64,000 nucleotides of DNA from Bifidobacterium asteroides (lineage in GTDB: Bacteria; Actinomycetota; Actinomycetes; Actinomycetales; Bifidobacteriaceae). Positions 35,925 to 45,399 of this stretch are shown here, piece by piece. Numbering within the stretch: the first letter of the stretch is position 1; the number at the start of each line of letters is the position of its first letter. Position numbers and translations under genes: made by a program. The notes under the pieces were generated by a model that searched no databases, was not told where the DNA came from, and worked only from the letters and a program-made list of their open reading frames with translations. The stretch is taken from contig NZ_QGLL01000006.1 of NCBI RefSeq assembly GCF_003202695.1, forward strand, positions 496,001 to 560,000. The letters run 5' to 3'.

Positions 35925-38813
35925 TCAGTGAGCGGCCAGCTCCCAGTCCTGGCCGATACCGGTGGACACGTCCAGGGGCACGGCCAATTCAACGGCATGC
36001 TCCATGGAATCCTTGACCAGCTTGGTGGCCTTGTCGGTTTCGCCGGGAGCAATTTCCACCACCAATTCATCGTGGATCTGCAGGGATATGCGACTCTTCA
36101 GCCCCTGATCCGACAAGGCGCGGCTGGCCTTGATCATGGCGATCTTCATGATGTCGGCGGCCGACCCCTGGATCGGCGCATTCAGGGCGCCCCTCTCAGC
36201 AGCCTCGCGGGTGGGACGGCGCTTGGAGCGCAATCCGGGGAAGTAGCGCCGTCGGCCAAACATGGTCTCGGTGTAGCCCTTCTCCCGGGCATCCGCCACT
36301 AGGGATTCCAGGTATTCATGGACCTTGCCGAAGGTGGCGAAGTACTTGGAGCGCAGCACATCGGCTGCTGCTGGACTGATCTTGAGCTGCTGGGCCAAGC
36401 CGTATGTGCTCAGTCCATAGGCCAGTCCGTAGCTCATGGCCTTCACGTGGGAGCGCTGATCCCCGGTGACTTCCTCCATGGGGATGTCATAGACCAGGCT
36501 GGCCACGTACCGATGAAAGTCAGCGCCGGACTTGAAAGCCTCGATCAATGCCTGGTCTCCGGAAAGATGGGCCATGATCCGCAGCTCCACCTGGGAGTAA
36601 TCCGAAGAGAGCAAGGCCTCGTATCCGCTTCCGGGAACGAAGGCCGAACGAATCTCGCGGCCCCGCGCATCCCTGTTGGGGATGTTCTGCAGGTTGGGAT
36701 CCACCGAGCTCAATCGGCCAGTGGCAGCCACGGTCTGCTCATAAGTGGTGTGCAGCCGTCCATCCCGAGGATTGACCGCCTCGCGCAAGGTCTGCACGAT
36801 CTGTTTGAGCTTGTTGGTCTCCCTGTGCTTGAGCAGCGCGCCCAAAAAGTCGTTGGCCCGCTCATTGTTGACCGACTTGATATACAGGTCCTGCAGGACC
36901 GAAACATTGGTCGAGTAGGAGCCGGTCTTGGTTTTATGGGTAGGAACCAGGCCCATGTCATCGAACAGCACCTTGCTCAGCTGCTTCGGGCTCTGCAGAT
37001 TGACCTTGCTGCCAGCCTTCTCCCAGGCGATTTCCTGAGCCTGATGGGCCTCAGCGGCGAACCGGTCATACATATCCTTCAGACGGGCATCATCCACCTT
37101 CGCGCCCTCAGTCTCCATCTGCGCCAGAACTGCGGAAGTGGGCAGCTCTATGGTGCGCAAGAGGCCATACTGGTGACGCTCGTCAATGAGCACCTGCAGC
37201 CGCTCGGAAAGCATCATAACGTACTGCGCCTGGCGAAGAGTCCGAGTCACCTGTGTTGGTTCCTCTTCATCCTCTCGCCCGTCCAAGGCCAGAGAACCCT
37301 GGGTAGCCTGAGGCTCTTCATCTACTGTGATATCCAAAAAATGAGCGACGGCGTGTTCCAAATTATCAGCATGAAAATCAGGCTGCGCCAGGTAGCCTGC
37401 CAGCTTGGTGTCAAACAACGGCAAGGGCATGCTCAGCCCCTGACTCTCAAGCAGGTGCAGGTGCTCCTTGTAGCCATGGACCACGCAGGTGCCGATCCGC
37501 TGGTCGATCAGCTCCTGGATGGCCTTGCGCATGGCTTCGTCAATATCTTCCGCCTTCAGGATCAGACCATGACCGTCCATGGATAGAATGGCAAGCTCTT
37601 CCAGGCCGTAGTCACCATGATTGGCCCAGCCCACGGCATGAAGAACCCAGTGCTCCTTCATTGCTTCGCTGCACCGCATGGCATTCTGGTCGAAGTCGCC
37701 AATGTCCTTGATTTTGTCCAGGGAAGCGGCCATGGCATTGACATGGTCCGCCGAGTGTCGGCAAAGGGCCTTATCCGGCAGATGCTTGTCGCACCAGTCC
37801 CGCAGCTGGTCGGCACTCTCCGCCTGATCACGCTTCGGCTGTATGAATTCCTCCTGCTTATTGGTGACATCAACCTGAGCGGAGGTTGGAGAGTAATCAG
37901 CAACCGTGTTGAATCCGCGCAAGATCTTCTTGCGTGTCTGCTGGCCGAACTGCAACTGTTCGAATATAGGCAGAACTTGATCCATATGAATGGTGCCGAA
38001 ACGCAGATCCCCCACTTTCACGCCCAGGTCAAGATCGCGCACTAGGGCATTGACCTTCCGGTTAAGCCTCACTTGATCAGCGTTCTCTGCCAGGGCCTGG
38101 CCCTTCTTGCCGCCGATTTCGTCGGCGTGCTCCAGAATGGAATCCAGCGATCCGTACTTGTTGATCCACTTGGCGGCATAACCGTCACCAACGCCAGGCA
38201 CGCCAGGAATGTTGTCAGCGCCCTCGCCGCGCATGGCAGCCAGATCCGGATACTGCTCCGGGGAGACCTTGTAGCGGTCCTTGATGGCCTCGGGCGTCAT
38301 GTGCTTGAGGTTCTTGAAGTGGTGGCCCGGGTAAAGCACCGTGATGTCGTCGTCCACCAGCTGGAAGGCATCCCTGTCTCCCGACAGAACCAGGGTCTTG
38401 AATCCAGCCTGCTCCCCCATAGTTGCCAGTGTGCCGATGATGTCATCACCCTCGTAGCCAGGCTTTTCGATATAGGTGATGCCCAGACCCTTGAGCAGGT
38501 CCTGGATCAGGGGCAGCTGGCTCAGCAATTCCTTGGGTGCTGCCTCACGGGTGCCCTTGTACTGAGGGAGCATATCATTGCGGAAGGTGCCACCCTTGAC
38601 GTCAAAGGCTACACCCATATGGGTGGGCTTCTCCTTGGCCATGACATCCGCAAGCATGGTGGCAAATCCCCATACTGCGTTAGTGGGCTGTCCGGTCGAG
38701 GTTGTGAAGCTCTCGACGGGTAGGGCATAGAAGGCCCGGAAGGCCAGCGAATGTCCATCGACGACCAGCAGGGTGCGGCCGTCCTTGTCCTGCTTCTTCG
38801 TCTGGTCTTCCAT
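35925..38813 (-). CDS. polA: DNA polymerase I
   Basis: 962 residues. The N-terminal 5'-3' exonuclease is intact: LLVVDGHSLAFRAFYALP near residue 20, GYEGDDIIGTLA near 115, VLSGDRDAFQLV near 140. The central 3'-5' exonuclease-like region (about 340-560) lacks the catalytic DxE of proofreading enzymes. The polymerase domain has SSDYSQVELRIMAHL near residue 750, the O-helix RSHVKAMSYGLAYGLSTYGL, and the IQIHDELVVE-type palm motif as SLQIHDELVVEI near 925. It serves repair and Okazaki processing. Lack of proofreading is usual in actinobacterial PolA. Confidence 0.96.
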   Translation of the reverse strand: MEDQTKKQDKDGRTLLVVDGHSLAFRAFYALPVESFTTSTGQPTNAVWGFATMLADVMAKEKPTHMGVAFDVKGGTFRNDMLPQYKGTREAAPKELLSQLPLIQDLLKGLGITYIEKPGYEGDDIIGTLATMGEQAGFKTLVLSGDRDAFQLVDDDITVLYPGHHFKNLKHMTPEAIKDRYKVSPEQYPDLAAMRGEGADNIPGVPGVGDGYAAKWINKYGSLDSILEHADEIGGKKGQALAENADQVRLNRKVNALVRDLDLGVKVGDLRFGTIHMDQVLPIFEQLQFGQQTRKKILRGFNTVADYSPTSAQVDVTNKQEEFIQPKRDQAESADQLRDWCDKHLPDKALCRHSADHVNAMAASLDKIKDIGDFDQNAMRCSEAMKEHWVLHAVGWANHGDYGLEELAILSMDGHGLILKAEDIDEAMRKAIQELIDQRIGTCVVHGYKEHLHLLESQGLSMPLPLFDTKLAGYLAQPDFHADNLEHAVAHFLDITVDEEPQATQGSLALDGREDEEEPTQVTRTLRQAQYVMMLSERLQVLIDERHQYGLLRTIELPTSAVLAQMETEGAKVDDARLKDMYDRFAAEAHQAQEIAWEKAGSKVNLQSPKQLSKVLFDDMGLVPTHKTKTGSYSTNVSVLQDLYIKSVNNERANDFLGALLKHRETNKLKQIVQTLREAVNPRDGRLHTTYEQTVAATGRLSSVDPNLQNIPNRDARGREIRSAFVPGSGYEALLSSDYSQVELRIMAHLSGDQALIEAFKSGADFHRYVASLVYDIPMEEVTGDQRSHVKAMSYGLAYGLSTYGLAQQLKISPAAADVLRSKYFATFGKVHEYLESLVADAREKGYTETMFGRRRYFPGLRSKRRPTREAAERGALNAPIQGSAADIMKIAMIKASRALSDQGLKSRISLQIHDELVVEIAPGETDKATKLVKDSMEHAVELAVPLDVSTGIGQDWELAAH

Positions 38814-38820
38814 AGAAGGG

Positions 38821-39468
38821 CTAACGGTCGTTCTGATTGGCCACGTTGTTGATGACGACGTCGGCCACTTCCTGCATGGTCAGTCTGCGATCCATGGAAG
38901 TCTTCTGGATCCAGCGGAAGGCCTCGGACTCGGTCATGCCCATGCTCTCCATGAGCAGGCCCTTGGCTCTATCCACCCGCTTGCGGGCTTCGAAACGGGC
39001 CTTCATGTCGGTGACCTCGTCCTTCAGGGCGTTGATCTGATCAAAGCGAGAGATGGCTACTTCAAGAGCCGGCAGCAGCTTTTCCGGGGCGAATGGCTTG
39101 ACCACATAGGCCATGGCACCGGCATCAGCCGCCTTCTCAACAAGGCTCTGCTGGGAAAATGCCGTCAGCATAACCACCGGGGCCAAGTTTTCCTTGCCTA
39201 TCTCAGTGGCGGCCGTAATGCCGTCAGTGCCGGGCATCTTCACATCCATAACCACTACGTCTGGTCTCAGCTCGCGGGTCAGATCAATGGCCTCCTGGCC
39301 GCTGGCCGCCTGACCGACCACGTCATAGCCGGCATCCTCGAGAGCTTCAACGGTATCGAGCCTGATCAAAGCCTCATCCTCCGCCACAACCACGGTCCGC
39401 CCTTCGGGGGACTCGCTGCGGTTCTTACTCTCTGAAGCCACTTTCAACCTCGTTTCCTGAAAGTCCAT
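38821..39468 (-). CDS. pdtaR: Response regulator with ANTAR RNA-binding domain
   Basis: 215 residues from ATG 39468. A longer open frame continues into the tRNA gene and is not used. The receiver domain carries TVVVAEDEALIRLD and the phospho-acceptor in VVVMDVKMPGTDG. The C-terminal ANTAR helix bundle (RKRVDRAKGLLMESMGMTES, then EAFRWIQKTSMDRRLTMQEV) binds paired RNA hairpins and acts as an antiterminator. Its kinase is not nearby. It lies seven bases before polA on the same strand. Confidence 0.92.
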   Translation of the reverse strand: MDFQETRLKVASESKNRSESPEGRTVVVAEDEALIRLDTVEALEDAGYDVVGQAASGQEAIDLTRELRPDVVVMDVKMPGTDGITAATEIGKENLAPVVMLTAFSQQSLVEKAADAGAMAYVVKPFAPEKLLPALEVAISRFDQINALKDEVTDMKARFEARKRVDRAKGLLMESMGMTESEAFRWIQKTSMDRRLTMQEVADVVINNVANQNDR

Positions 39469-39517
39469 CTGTACGTCACCGGACGACCGATGAGGACGGA
39501 TGGGGTTCGCTTTATCG

Positions 39518-39591
39518 TGCCCCCGGTGAGACTCGAACTCACACTGCACGGATTTTGAGGCCGTTTCCTCTGCCAATTGGGATACGGGGGC
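39518..39591 (-). tRNA. tRNA-Leu (anticodon CAA), short variable loop
   Basis: Minus strand: acceptor GCCCCCG/CGGGGGC, T-arm GTGAG-TTCGAGT-CTCAC. The anticodon stem ACGGC/TCCGT has one C-T mismatch next to the loop CTCAAAA, giving CAA. The variable region is only five bases, unlike the long arm normal for bacterial tRNA-Leu. The D-stem is also weak (three pairs). It is a real tRNA shape, but the identity rests on the anticodon. Confidence 0.85.
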
Positions 39592-39709
39592 TTTTCATCA
39601 CCACAGAGAATCTACCATACTTTGGCGACGACGCAAGGTTATTCGTGTTGAATCTGCCTTAGAATGAAGACAGTTATGTATACAGGCACATCAGCAGTCG
39701 AAGGAGAGC

Positions 39710-40306
39710 ATGATGACCACTCAGATCTATCGGCGGTTCGATCCTTGGCGCACCTCCCCCGTCCAGGAGAAGGCCCGCAAGCAGATCATGGACAGCCACT
39801 ATTTCAGCGTCGACAGGGTCACCTATGAATCCAGCGACAACCAGACTTTCGATCGCAGCATCGTCAGCGAAAAGCATGGGGACACCATAGCAGTCCTGGC
39901 CATCACCGACGACGGACGAATACCCCTGGTCGAGCAGTACCGTCTGCCCACCCACCGCTGGACCCTTGAGCTGCCCGCCGGCCACCCGCTCAACGATAAG
40001 GAAGCCCCCATTGATGTAGCCACCAGACGACTGCGCGAAGAGGCCGGATACAAGGCTGCCTCCTTTAACCAGTTCGCCAGATTCATCAATACTCCCAGCT
40101 TCTCCACCCAGCACACCACGCTTTTCTATGCCGAAGGCCTGACCCCGGTCCAGCCTTCCAGCCTTGCACCAGAAACCCCCCACCAGAATGTGCGCCTTTT
40201 CACCGTGGATGAGGCCTACGACATGGTGATCGCAGGAACCATACTGGATGCCAAAACCACCATCGCCATTCTGCGGGCCAAAATCGGACTGTCTGACCTG
40301 CACTGA
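39710..40306 (+). CDS. Nudix hydrolase (ADP-ribose pyrophosphatase-like)
   Basis: 198 residues, AAGGAGAG before a double ATG. The fold around ITDDGRIPLVEQYRLPTHRW and ELPAGHPLNDKEAP is that of ADP-ribose pyrophosphatases. The Nudix box is irregular: six residues instead of five between the Gly and the Glu, and RRL where REL is expected (TRRLREEAGY). It may have altered activity. It is transcribed alone, divergent from the tRNA-Leu/pdtaR side. Confidence 0.82.
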   Translation: MMTTQIYRRFDPWRTSPVQEKARKQIMDSHYFSVDRVTYESSDNQTFDRSIVSEKHGDTIAVLAITDDGRIPLVEQYRLPTHRWTLELPAGHPLNDKEAPIDVATRRLREEAGYKAASFNQFARFINTPSFSTQHTTLFYAEGLTPVQPSSLAPETPHQNVRLFTVDEAYDMVIAGTILDAKTTIAILRAKIGLSDLH

Positions 40307-40390
40307 CAACAGCACAGGAGCAACTGACTGCTGTCAATGCTTAAGCCTGGAACAAGAGCGGCAAGCTTAGCCGGGACTGGAGCCTTCATA

Positions 40391-40451
40391 CAACGAACCG
40401 GCGGCCTCAGCCCCCCGTCGTCCTGGGCGGAGAAAGACCACCGGTTCGTTG
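40391..40451. other. Hairpin downstream of the Nudix gene
   Basis: CAACGAACCGG and CCGGTTCGTTG are perfectly complementary 11-base arms around a 39-base loop. The location between convergent genes suggests termination, without a T-run. Confidence 0.5.
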
Positions 40452-40489
40452 CATTGCAATAACAGTGTCAAATGAACCTAACGGTTAAC

Positions 40490-40521
40490 CTGCCTGACTG
40501 ACGCAAACGACAGTCAGGCAG
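40490..40521 (-). terminator. Hairpin terminator of pyk
   Basis: CTGCCTGACTG pairs perfectly with CAGTCAGGCAG around a ten-base loop, 13 bases beyond the pyk stop. The following minus-strand sequence is not a pure T-run. Confidence 0.65.
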
Positions 40522-40533
40522 CAAACCGGAAAG

Positions 40534-41976
40534 TCACTCGTTGGCGCCTACAGTGTGCACATAGATGCAGTCGGTGTTTCCCGGTTCATACTCGCCTTGA
40601 GCGCTGCTGAGCACCACCAGGCAGTCGCCGTCGGAGACCTTGCCCTGCTTCTTCAAGGTGGAGTCCACGAAAGCCATGAGACCTGCACGGTTGAAATCGT
40701 GGTAGTCCTGCTCGCACATAAAGGCCTCGGTGCCCCAGCTCAGAGCCAGCCAATGATAAGTATGCTCATCGGTGGTCAGAGCATAAATAGGGGCGGCCGG
40801 ACGCTCGCGAGAGACCCGGTGCACGGTGTTGCCTGTCTGGGTGAAAGCCACAATGGCCTTGGCGTTGATCTTGTCAGCCAGGTCCACGGCGGCGGAGGAG
40901 ACGGCACCAGAGTTGGACATGTCCAGGTTGCGCATACCCGGGATACGGTCAAAACCGTGGGTGGTGGCGTATTCGGAGATCCGTGCCATAGTAGCCACCG
41001 TAGTGTCGGGGTAATCGCCGACGGCGGTCTCGTTGGAGGTCATGGTGGCGTCGGCGCCATCCAGGACGGCGTTGGCGCAGTCGGAAGCCTCTGCACGGCT
41101 GGGGATGGGCGAATGAACCATGGAGCCCAGGACCTCAGTGGCGACGATGACCGGCTTGGCATACTGGCGGGCCAGCTCAATGCAGCGCTTGGTCACCAGG
41201 GGGACCTGCTCGAAGGGCATCTCCACGGCCATATCGCCGCGGGCCACCATAATGCCGTCGAAGGCCTTGACGATCTCCTCCAGGTTCTCAACGGCCTGAG
41301 GCTTCTCGATCTTGGCGACGACGGGGATGCGGCGACCCTCCTCGTCCATGATCTCGTGGGCGCGGTCGATGTCGGTGGCGAAGCGGACGAAGGACATGGC
41401 GATGATGTCAGCGCCGGTGCGGATGCCCCAACGCAGGTCCTCCTCATCCTTGGGAGTCAGCGCCGGCAGGCTTACAGCCACACCGGGCAGGTTGATGCCC
41501 TTGTGAGAGGAGACCGGACCAGCCACGACCACCTTGGTGTAAACCTGATTGCCCTCGACCTTAGTGACCTCCAGACGGACCTTGCCGTCGTCAATCAGGA
41601 CAGGATCCCCCGGATGGCAGTCCCCGGGCAGACCCTTGAAGGTAGTGGAGGTTATGTGCTCGTCACCCTCGACATCATCGGTGGTGATGATGAACTCCTG
41701 GCCTTCCTTGAGGATGACCTTATCTTCGCCCTGCTCGTTCTTCTTGAACCATCCGCAACGAATCTTTGGACCCTGCAGATCAACCAGAGCAGCCACGTTG
41801 CGTCCGAGCTCCTTGCTGGCCTGACGCACGTTGTTGTAAACCTTGAGATGATCTTCAGGGGTGCCGTGAGACCGGTTGAGCCTTGCCACATCCATACCGG
41901 CCTTGACCAGCTTGGTGATGTTTTCCAACGACTCGGAAGCCGGCCCGATAGTATCGACGATTTTGGCTTTGCGCAT
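40534..41976 (-). CDS. pyk: Pyruvate kinase
   Basis: 480 residues. It starts MRKAKIVDTIGPASE. The catalytic stretch VVAKIEKPQAVENLEEIVKA (about residues 210-230) includes the essential Lys. It is followed by GIMVARGDMAVEMPFEQVP, which holds the metal-binding Asp. It transfers phosphate from phosphoenolpyruvate to ADP. It stands alone, with a LacI-type operator palindrome upstream (42052-42063), which suggests sugar-dependent control. Confidence 0.97.
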   Translation of the reverse strand: MRKAKIVDTIGPASESLENITKLVKAGMDVARLNRSHGTPEDHLKVYNNVRQASKELGRNVAALVDLQGPKIRCGWFKKNEQGEDKVILKEGQEFIITTDDVEGDEHITSTTFKGLPGDCHPGDPVLIDDGKVRLEVTKVEGNQVYTKVVVAGPVSSHKGINLPGVAVSLPALTPKDEEDLRWGIRTGADIIAMSFVRFATDIDRAHEIMDEEGRRIPVVAKIEKPQAVENLEEIVKAFDGIMVARGDMAVEMPFEQVPLVTKRCIELARQYAKPVIVATEVLGSMVHSPIPSRAEASDCANAVLDGADATMTSNETAVGDYPDTTVATMARISEYATTHGFDRIPGMRNLDMSNSGAVSSAAVDLADKINAKAIVAFTQTGNTVHRVSRERPAAPIYALTTDEHTYHWLALSWGTEAFMCEQDYHDFNRAGLMAFVDSTLKKQGKVSDGDCLVVLSSAQGEYEPGNTDCIYVHTVGANE

Positions 41977-42051
41977 ATGCTACCTGCCTGTTCTTTTCCA
42001 TGTTTACCGTTCTATTGTACAGACTCGGCGCGATGAGAACCAGTATTTTCC

Positions 42052-42063
42052 GTTAGCGCTAAC
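42052..42063. promoter_or_regulatory. LacI-family operator palindrome upstream of pyk
   Basis: GTTAGCGCTAAC is a perfect 12-bp palindrome with the central CG typical of LacI-family sites, 76 bases before the pyk start. A -10-like TACAAT lies between it and the gene on the minus strand (around 42016-42021). Confidence 0.6.
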
Positions 42064-42087
42064 AAACCTTGTGATCCAAGGCTTTGC

Positions 42088-43089
42088 CTATTGCTTATCT
42101 CCATGTGAATCTGTTTCAGAGGATGCCAAACGACTCTTGATCACTGAAGCCAAGGCGGCAATGCCTACAGCCAGAACGATGACCAATAGGGAGACCCCAG
42201 TCGGGATATCCGGCACGGCTGTCAGAGGCCGTCCGCCATTGATGAAGGGCAGCGTGTTGCCGTGCAAAGCTTCCAGAATCAGCTTGACCCCGATGAAGGC
42301 CAGGACCACAGCCAGCCCTAGAGGCAGATACTCCAGCTTGTCCAGTAGGGAACCCAGCAGGAAGTAGAGCTGCTGAAGGCCCAGCAGGGCGAAGACATTG
42401 GACGTGAAGACGATGAAGGGATCCTTGGTCAGCCCGAAGATGGCAGGAATGGAATCGAACGCGAACATGACATCGGTGGTGCCGATGGCCAGGAAGACCA
42501 CCAGCATAGGAGTGAAGTAGCGCTTGCCCTCAAAGGTGGTCCGCAGATGTTCACCGTCGTAGTGGCTGGTAATGGGGATGACACGGCGCAAAACTCTGAT
42601 CATCCCGTTCTCGTGGTACTCCTCCTGCTTGCCCCGGCTGGATACCATGTTCCAAGCGGTATAAAGCAGGAAGAAGCCGAAAATGAAGAAGACCCAGGTA
42701 AAGCGGGTAATCAGCGCAGTCCCGGCTAGGATGAACACCCCGCGCAGCAGCAAGGCAATGGTGATGCCGATGCTGAGCACATAGCGCTGAAGACGCAATG
42801 GCACAGCGAAATTGGTCATGATAATGACGAAGACGAAGAGGTTGTCGATGCTGAGGGAGTACTCGGTCAGCCAGCCCGAGTAGAACTCTATGGCCGGCTT
42901 GGACCCGGCCACCTTCCATATCAGCGCCCCGAAGATCAGGGCCATGACCACGAAGAAGCCGATGTGCAGCACGCATTCGCCGGTCGAAGGCACATGTGGC
43001 CGCCGCCCGATCACCAGAAGATCGACCACTAGGAAGACAGCCAGCACAACCAGGCTCACAACCATGAACGGCAGAGGTGTTTCAGACAT
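42088..43089 (-). CDS. TerC-family integral membrane protein
   Basis: 333 residues with about nine hydrophobic segments. TerC features are FYSGWLTEYSLSIDNLFVFV near residue 75 and the acidic pair in TTDVMFAFDSIPAIFGLT near residue 205. The ATG at 43089 was chosen; no ribosome site is obvious. TerC proteins are linked to tellurite resistance and metal (manganese) export. The substrate here is not known. It stands between pyk and uvrB without operon partners. Confidence 0.9.
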   Translation of the reverse strand: MSETPLPFMVVSLVVLAVFLVVDLLVIGRRPHVPSTGECVLHIGFFVVMALIFGALIWKVAGSKPAIEFYSGWLTEYSLSIDNLFVFVIIMTNFAVPLRLQRYVLSIGITIALLLRGVFILAGTALITRFTWVFFIFGFFLLYTAWNMVSSRGKQEEYHENGMIRVLRRVIPITSHYDGEHLRTTFEGKRYFTPMLVVFLAIGTTDVMFAFDSIPAIFGLTKDPFIVFTSNVFALLGLQQLYFLLGSLLDKLEYLPLGLAVVLAFIGVKLILEALHGNTLPFINGGRPLTAVPDIPTGVSLLVIVLAVGIAALASVIKSRLASSETDSHGDKQ

Positions 43090-43178
43090 ATTATCTGACT
43101 CTAGCGGCAAGATATGACGTGCTCATCTCCCCGTCTGCATGTCTGATCATCCTTTCCGACGGCGCTCTGTAGTTCAGG

Positions 43179-43209
43179 CCTGTGATGCTCTTGCCGGACA
43201 TCACAGGCT
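43179..43209 (-). terminator. Hairpin downstream of uvrB
   Basis: GCCTGTGATG pairs with CATCACAGGC around an 11-base loop, about 40 bases past the uvrB stop. No T-run follows. Confidence 0.55.
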
Positions 43210-43249
43210 CGCAATAAGGTCGAAGCTGGCCACTGACCAAGGGCCGAAC

Positions 43250-45361
43250 TTACTTTTTAGCCTCGGTCATCTGCCGAAGCTCCCTCTTCAAATCCTTGAT
43301 TTCGTCGCGCAGGCGGGCTGCAAGTTCGAACTGCAGCTGTTGCGCAGCCGTGTGCATCTGGTCGCTTAGCTGACGAATCAGGTCGGCAAGATCCTGCGCA
43401 GGCAGACCGGCCTGGAGGATCTCCTGATGCCGCTTGTCGGCCTCCTCCTTGTCGTAGAGGGGCACGCCCAGGTGAGAGTTGCCGGCCTTGTTAGCGTTGC
43501 GATAGCCGCCTGCAAGCAGGGTCTGAGTGTCCACATCCTCCTTGGCCAGCATGTCGTTGACGTCGCTGATCTTCTTGATCAGCGGCTTGGGATCCACACC
43601 GTGTTCCTTGTTGTAGGCGATCTGCTTGGCCCGACGACGGTTGGTCTCGCTGATGGCCTTCTCCATGGAGTCGGTGACCTCGTCGGCGTACATGATGACC
43701 TTGCCGGACACGTTCCTGGCCGCACGACCGATGGTCTGGATCAGGGAGCGGTAGGAGCGCAGGAAGCCCTCTTTATCCGCATCCAGGATGGCCACGAGGG
43801 AGACCTCAGGCAGGTCCAGCCCCTCGCGCAGGAGGTTGATGCCCACGATGACGTCGATCTTGCCCTCGCGAAGCTCCCGCAGGAGCTCCACACGCCGCAG
43901 GGTGTCCACGTCAGAGTGCAGGTACTCCACCTTGATGTCGCGCTCCAGCAGGTAGTCGGTCAGGTCCTCGGCCATCTTCTTGGTCAGCGTGGTCACCAGG
44001 ACCCGCTCATGGCGGTCCACCCGCGTCTTGATCTCGTCCAGGAGGTCATCCACCTGGCCCTTGACCGGCCTGACCTCCACCTCGGGATCCAGCAGACCTG
44101 TGGGCCGGATGACCTGCTCCACCACACCGTCTGACAGACCAATCTCATAGTCGCCAGGAGTAGCCGACAGATAAACGGTCTGACCGACCTTGTCCAGAAA
44201 CTCGGGCCACTTCAGCGGACGGTTGTCCATAGCCGAAGGCAGGCGGAAGCCGTGCTCCACCAGGGTCCGCTTGCGACTGGCATCACCCTCGTACATGGCA
44301 CCGATCTGGGGAACGGTCACATGGGACTCGTCGATGACCAGCAGGAAGTCGTCAGGGAAAAAGTCAAGCAAGGTGTGGGGCGGCGTTCCAGGTTCGCGTC
44401 CATCGAAATGTCTGGAGTAGTTCTCCACTCCGGAGCAGGTGCCGATCTGGGTGAGCATCTCCAGATCATAGGTGGTACGCATGGTCAGCCTCTGAGCCTC
44501 CAGCTCCTTGCCCTGCTTACGCAGCTGGCCCACACGCCAGTCCAGCTCCTCCTTGATGGTCTTCAGTGCGCGCTCCATCCGCTCGGGACCGGCCACATAG
44601 TGGGAGGCTGGGAAGATGTGCACTGAGGACTCATGGGCGATTTCGTCCCCGGTCAGCGGGTGCAGCGTGGAGATGCGGTCAATCTCGTCGCCGAAGAATT
44701 CGATGCGTACGGCCAGCTCTTCATATACGGGGATAATCTCAACCGTATCTCCTCGCACGCGGAAGGTGCCTCGAGTGAAGGCGATGTCATTGCGCTTGTA
44801 CTGCATGTCCACGAACTTGCGCAGCAGATCGTCCCGGTTGATCCGGTCCCCCTCGTGCAGGAAGAGCATGCGTCCGGCGTACTCTTCGGGCGTTCCCAGG
44901 CCGTAGATGCAGGAGACCGTGGCCACCACCACGCAGTCGCGCCTGGTCAGCAGGTTGGCTGTGGCGGCATGCCGAAGACGCTCCACATCATCGTTGATGT
45001 TGGAGTCCTTCTCGATATAGGTGTCCGTCTGGGGGATGTAGGCCTCAGGCTGGTAGTAGTCGTAGTAGGAGACGAAGTAGGAGACAGCATTGTCGGGCAT
45101 GAGCTCGCGGAACTCGGCACAGAGCTGTGCAGCCAGTGTTTTGTTGGGCTCCAAGATCAGGGTGGGCCGCTGCAGGCGCTCGATCAGCCAGGCCGTGGTC
45201 GCGGTCTTTCCGGTGCCGGTGGCTCCCATGAGCACCACATCGTTCTCGCCATTCTCAATCCGAGTGGCCAGCTCCTCGATGGCTTCTGGCTGATCGCCGG
45301 AAGGCTTATAGGGAGACTTGACCACGAAGGGCTTGTCGGTCCGCTCAATGTTGAACCCCAT
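43250..45361 (-). CDS. uvrB: Excinuclease ABC subunit B
   Basis: 703 residues. Motifs in order: Walker [14 protein letters not shown] near residue 47, the beta-hairpin [20 protein letters not shown] near residue 100, and VIDESHV. The helicase motifs [20 protein letters not shown] and QTIGRAARN follow. A C-terminal UVR domain (about 650-690) contacts UvrC. It verifies DNA damage in nucleotide excision repair. The start is preceded by GGAAGG. A perfect SOS box lies 104 bases upstream inside coaE, so it is very likely induced by DNA damage. Confidence 0.97.
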   Translation of the reverse strand: MGFNIERTDKPFVVKSPYKPSGDQPEAIEELATRIENGENDVVLMGATGTGKTATTAWLIERLQRPTLILEPNKTLAAQLCAEFRELMPDNAVSYFVSYYDYYQPEAYIPQTDTYIEKDSNINDDVERLRHAATANLLTRRDCVVVATVSCIYGLGTPEEYAGRMLFLHEGDRINRDDLLRKFVDMQYKRNDIAFTRGTFRVRGDTVEIIPVYEELAVRIEFFGDEIDRISTLHPLTGDEIAHESSVHIFPASHYVAGPERMERALKTIKEELDWRVGQLRKQGKELEAQRLTMRTTYDLEMLTQIGTCSGVENYSRHFDGREPGTPPHTLLDFFPDDFLLVIDESHVTVPQIGAMYEGDASRKRTLVEHGFRLPSAMDNRPLKWPEFLDKVGQTVYLSATPGDYEIGLSDGVVEQVIRPTGLLDPEVEVRPVKGQVDDLLDEIKTRVDRHERVLVTTLTKKMAEDLTDYLLERDIKVEYLHSDVDTLRRVELLRELREGKIDVIVGINLLREGLDLPEVSLVAILDADKEGFLRSYRSLIQTIGRAARNVSGKVIMYADEVTDSMEKAISETNRRRAKQIAYNKEHGVDPKPLIKKISDVNDMLAKEDVDTQTLLAGGYRNANKAGNSHLGVPLYDKEEADKRHQEILQAGLPAQDLADLIRQLSDQMHTAAQQLQFELAARLRDEIKDLKRELRQMTEAKK

Positions 45362-45399
45362 GAAACTCCCTTCCAGGATGCGTCGTTTGCCAAGACCCG

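Noticed and set aside
40555-42036. Plus-strand open frame of 493 codons opposite pyk
   Set aside because: Shadow of the pyruvate kinase gene, with no domain or ribosome site.
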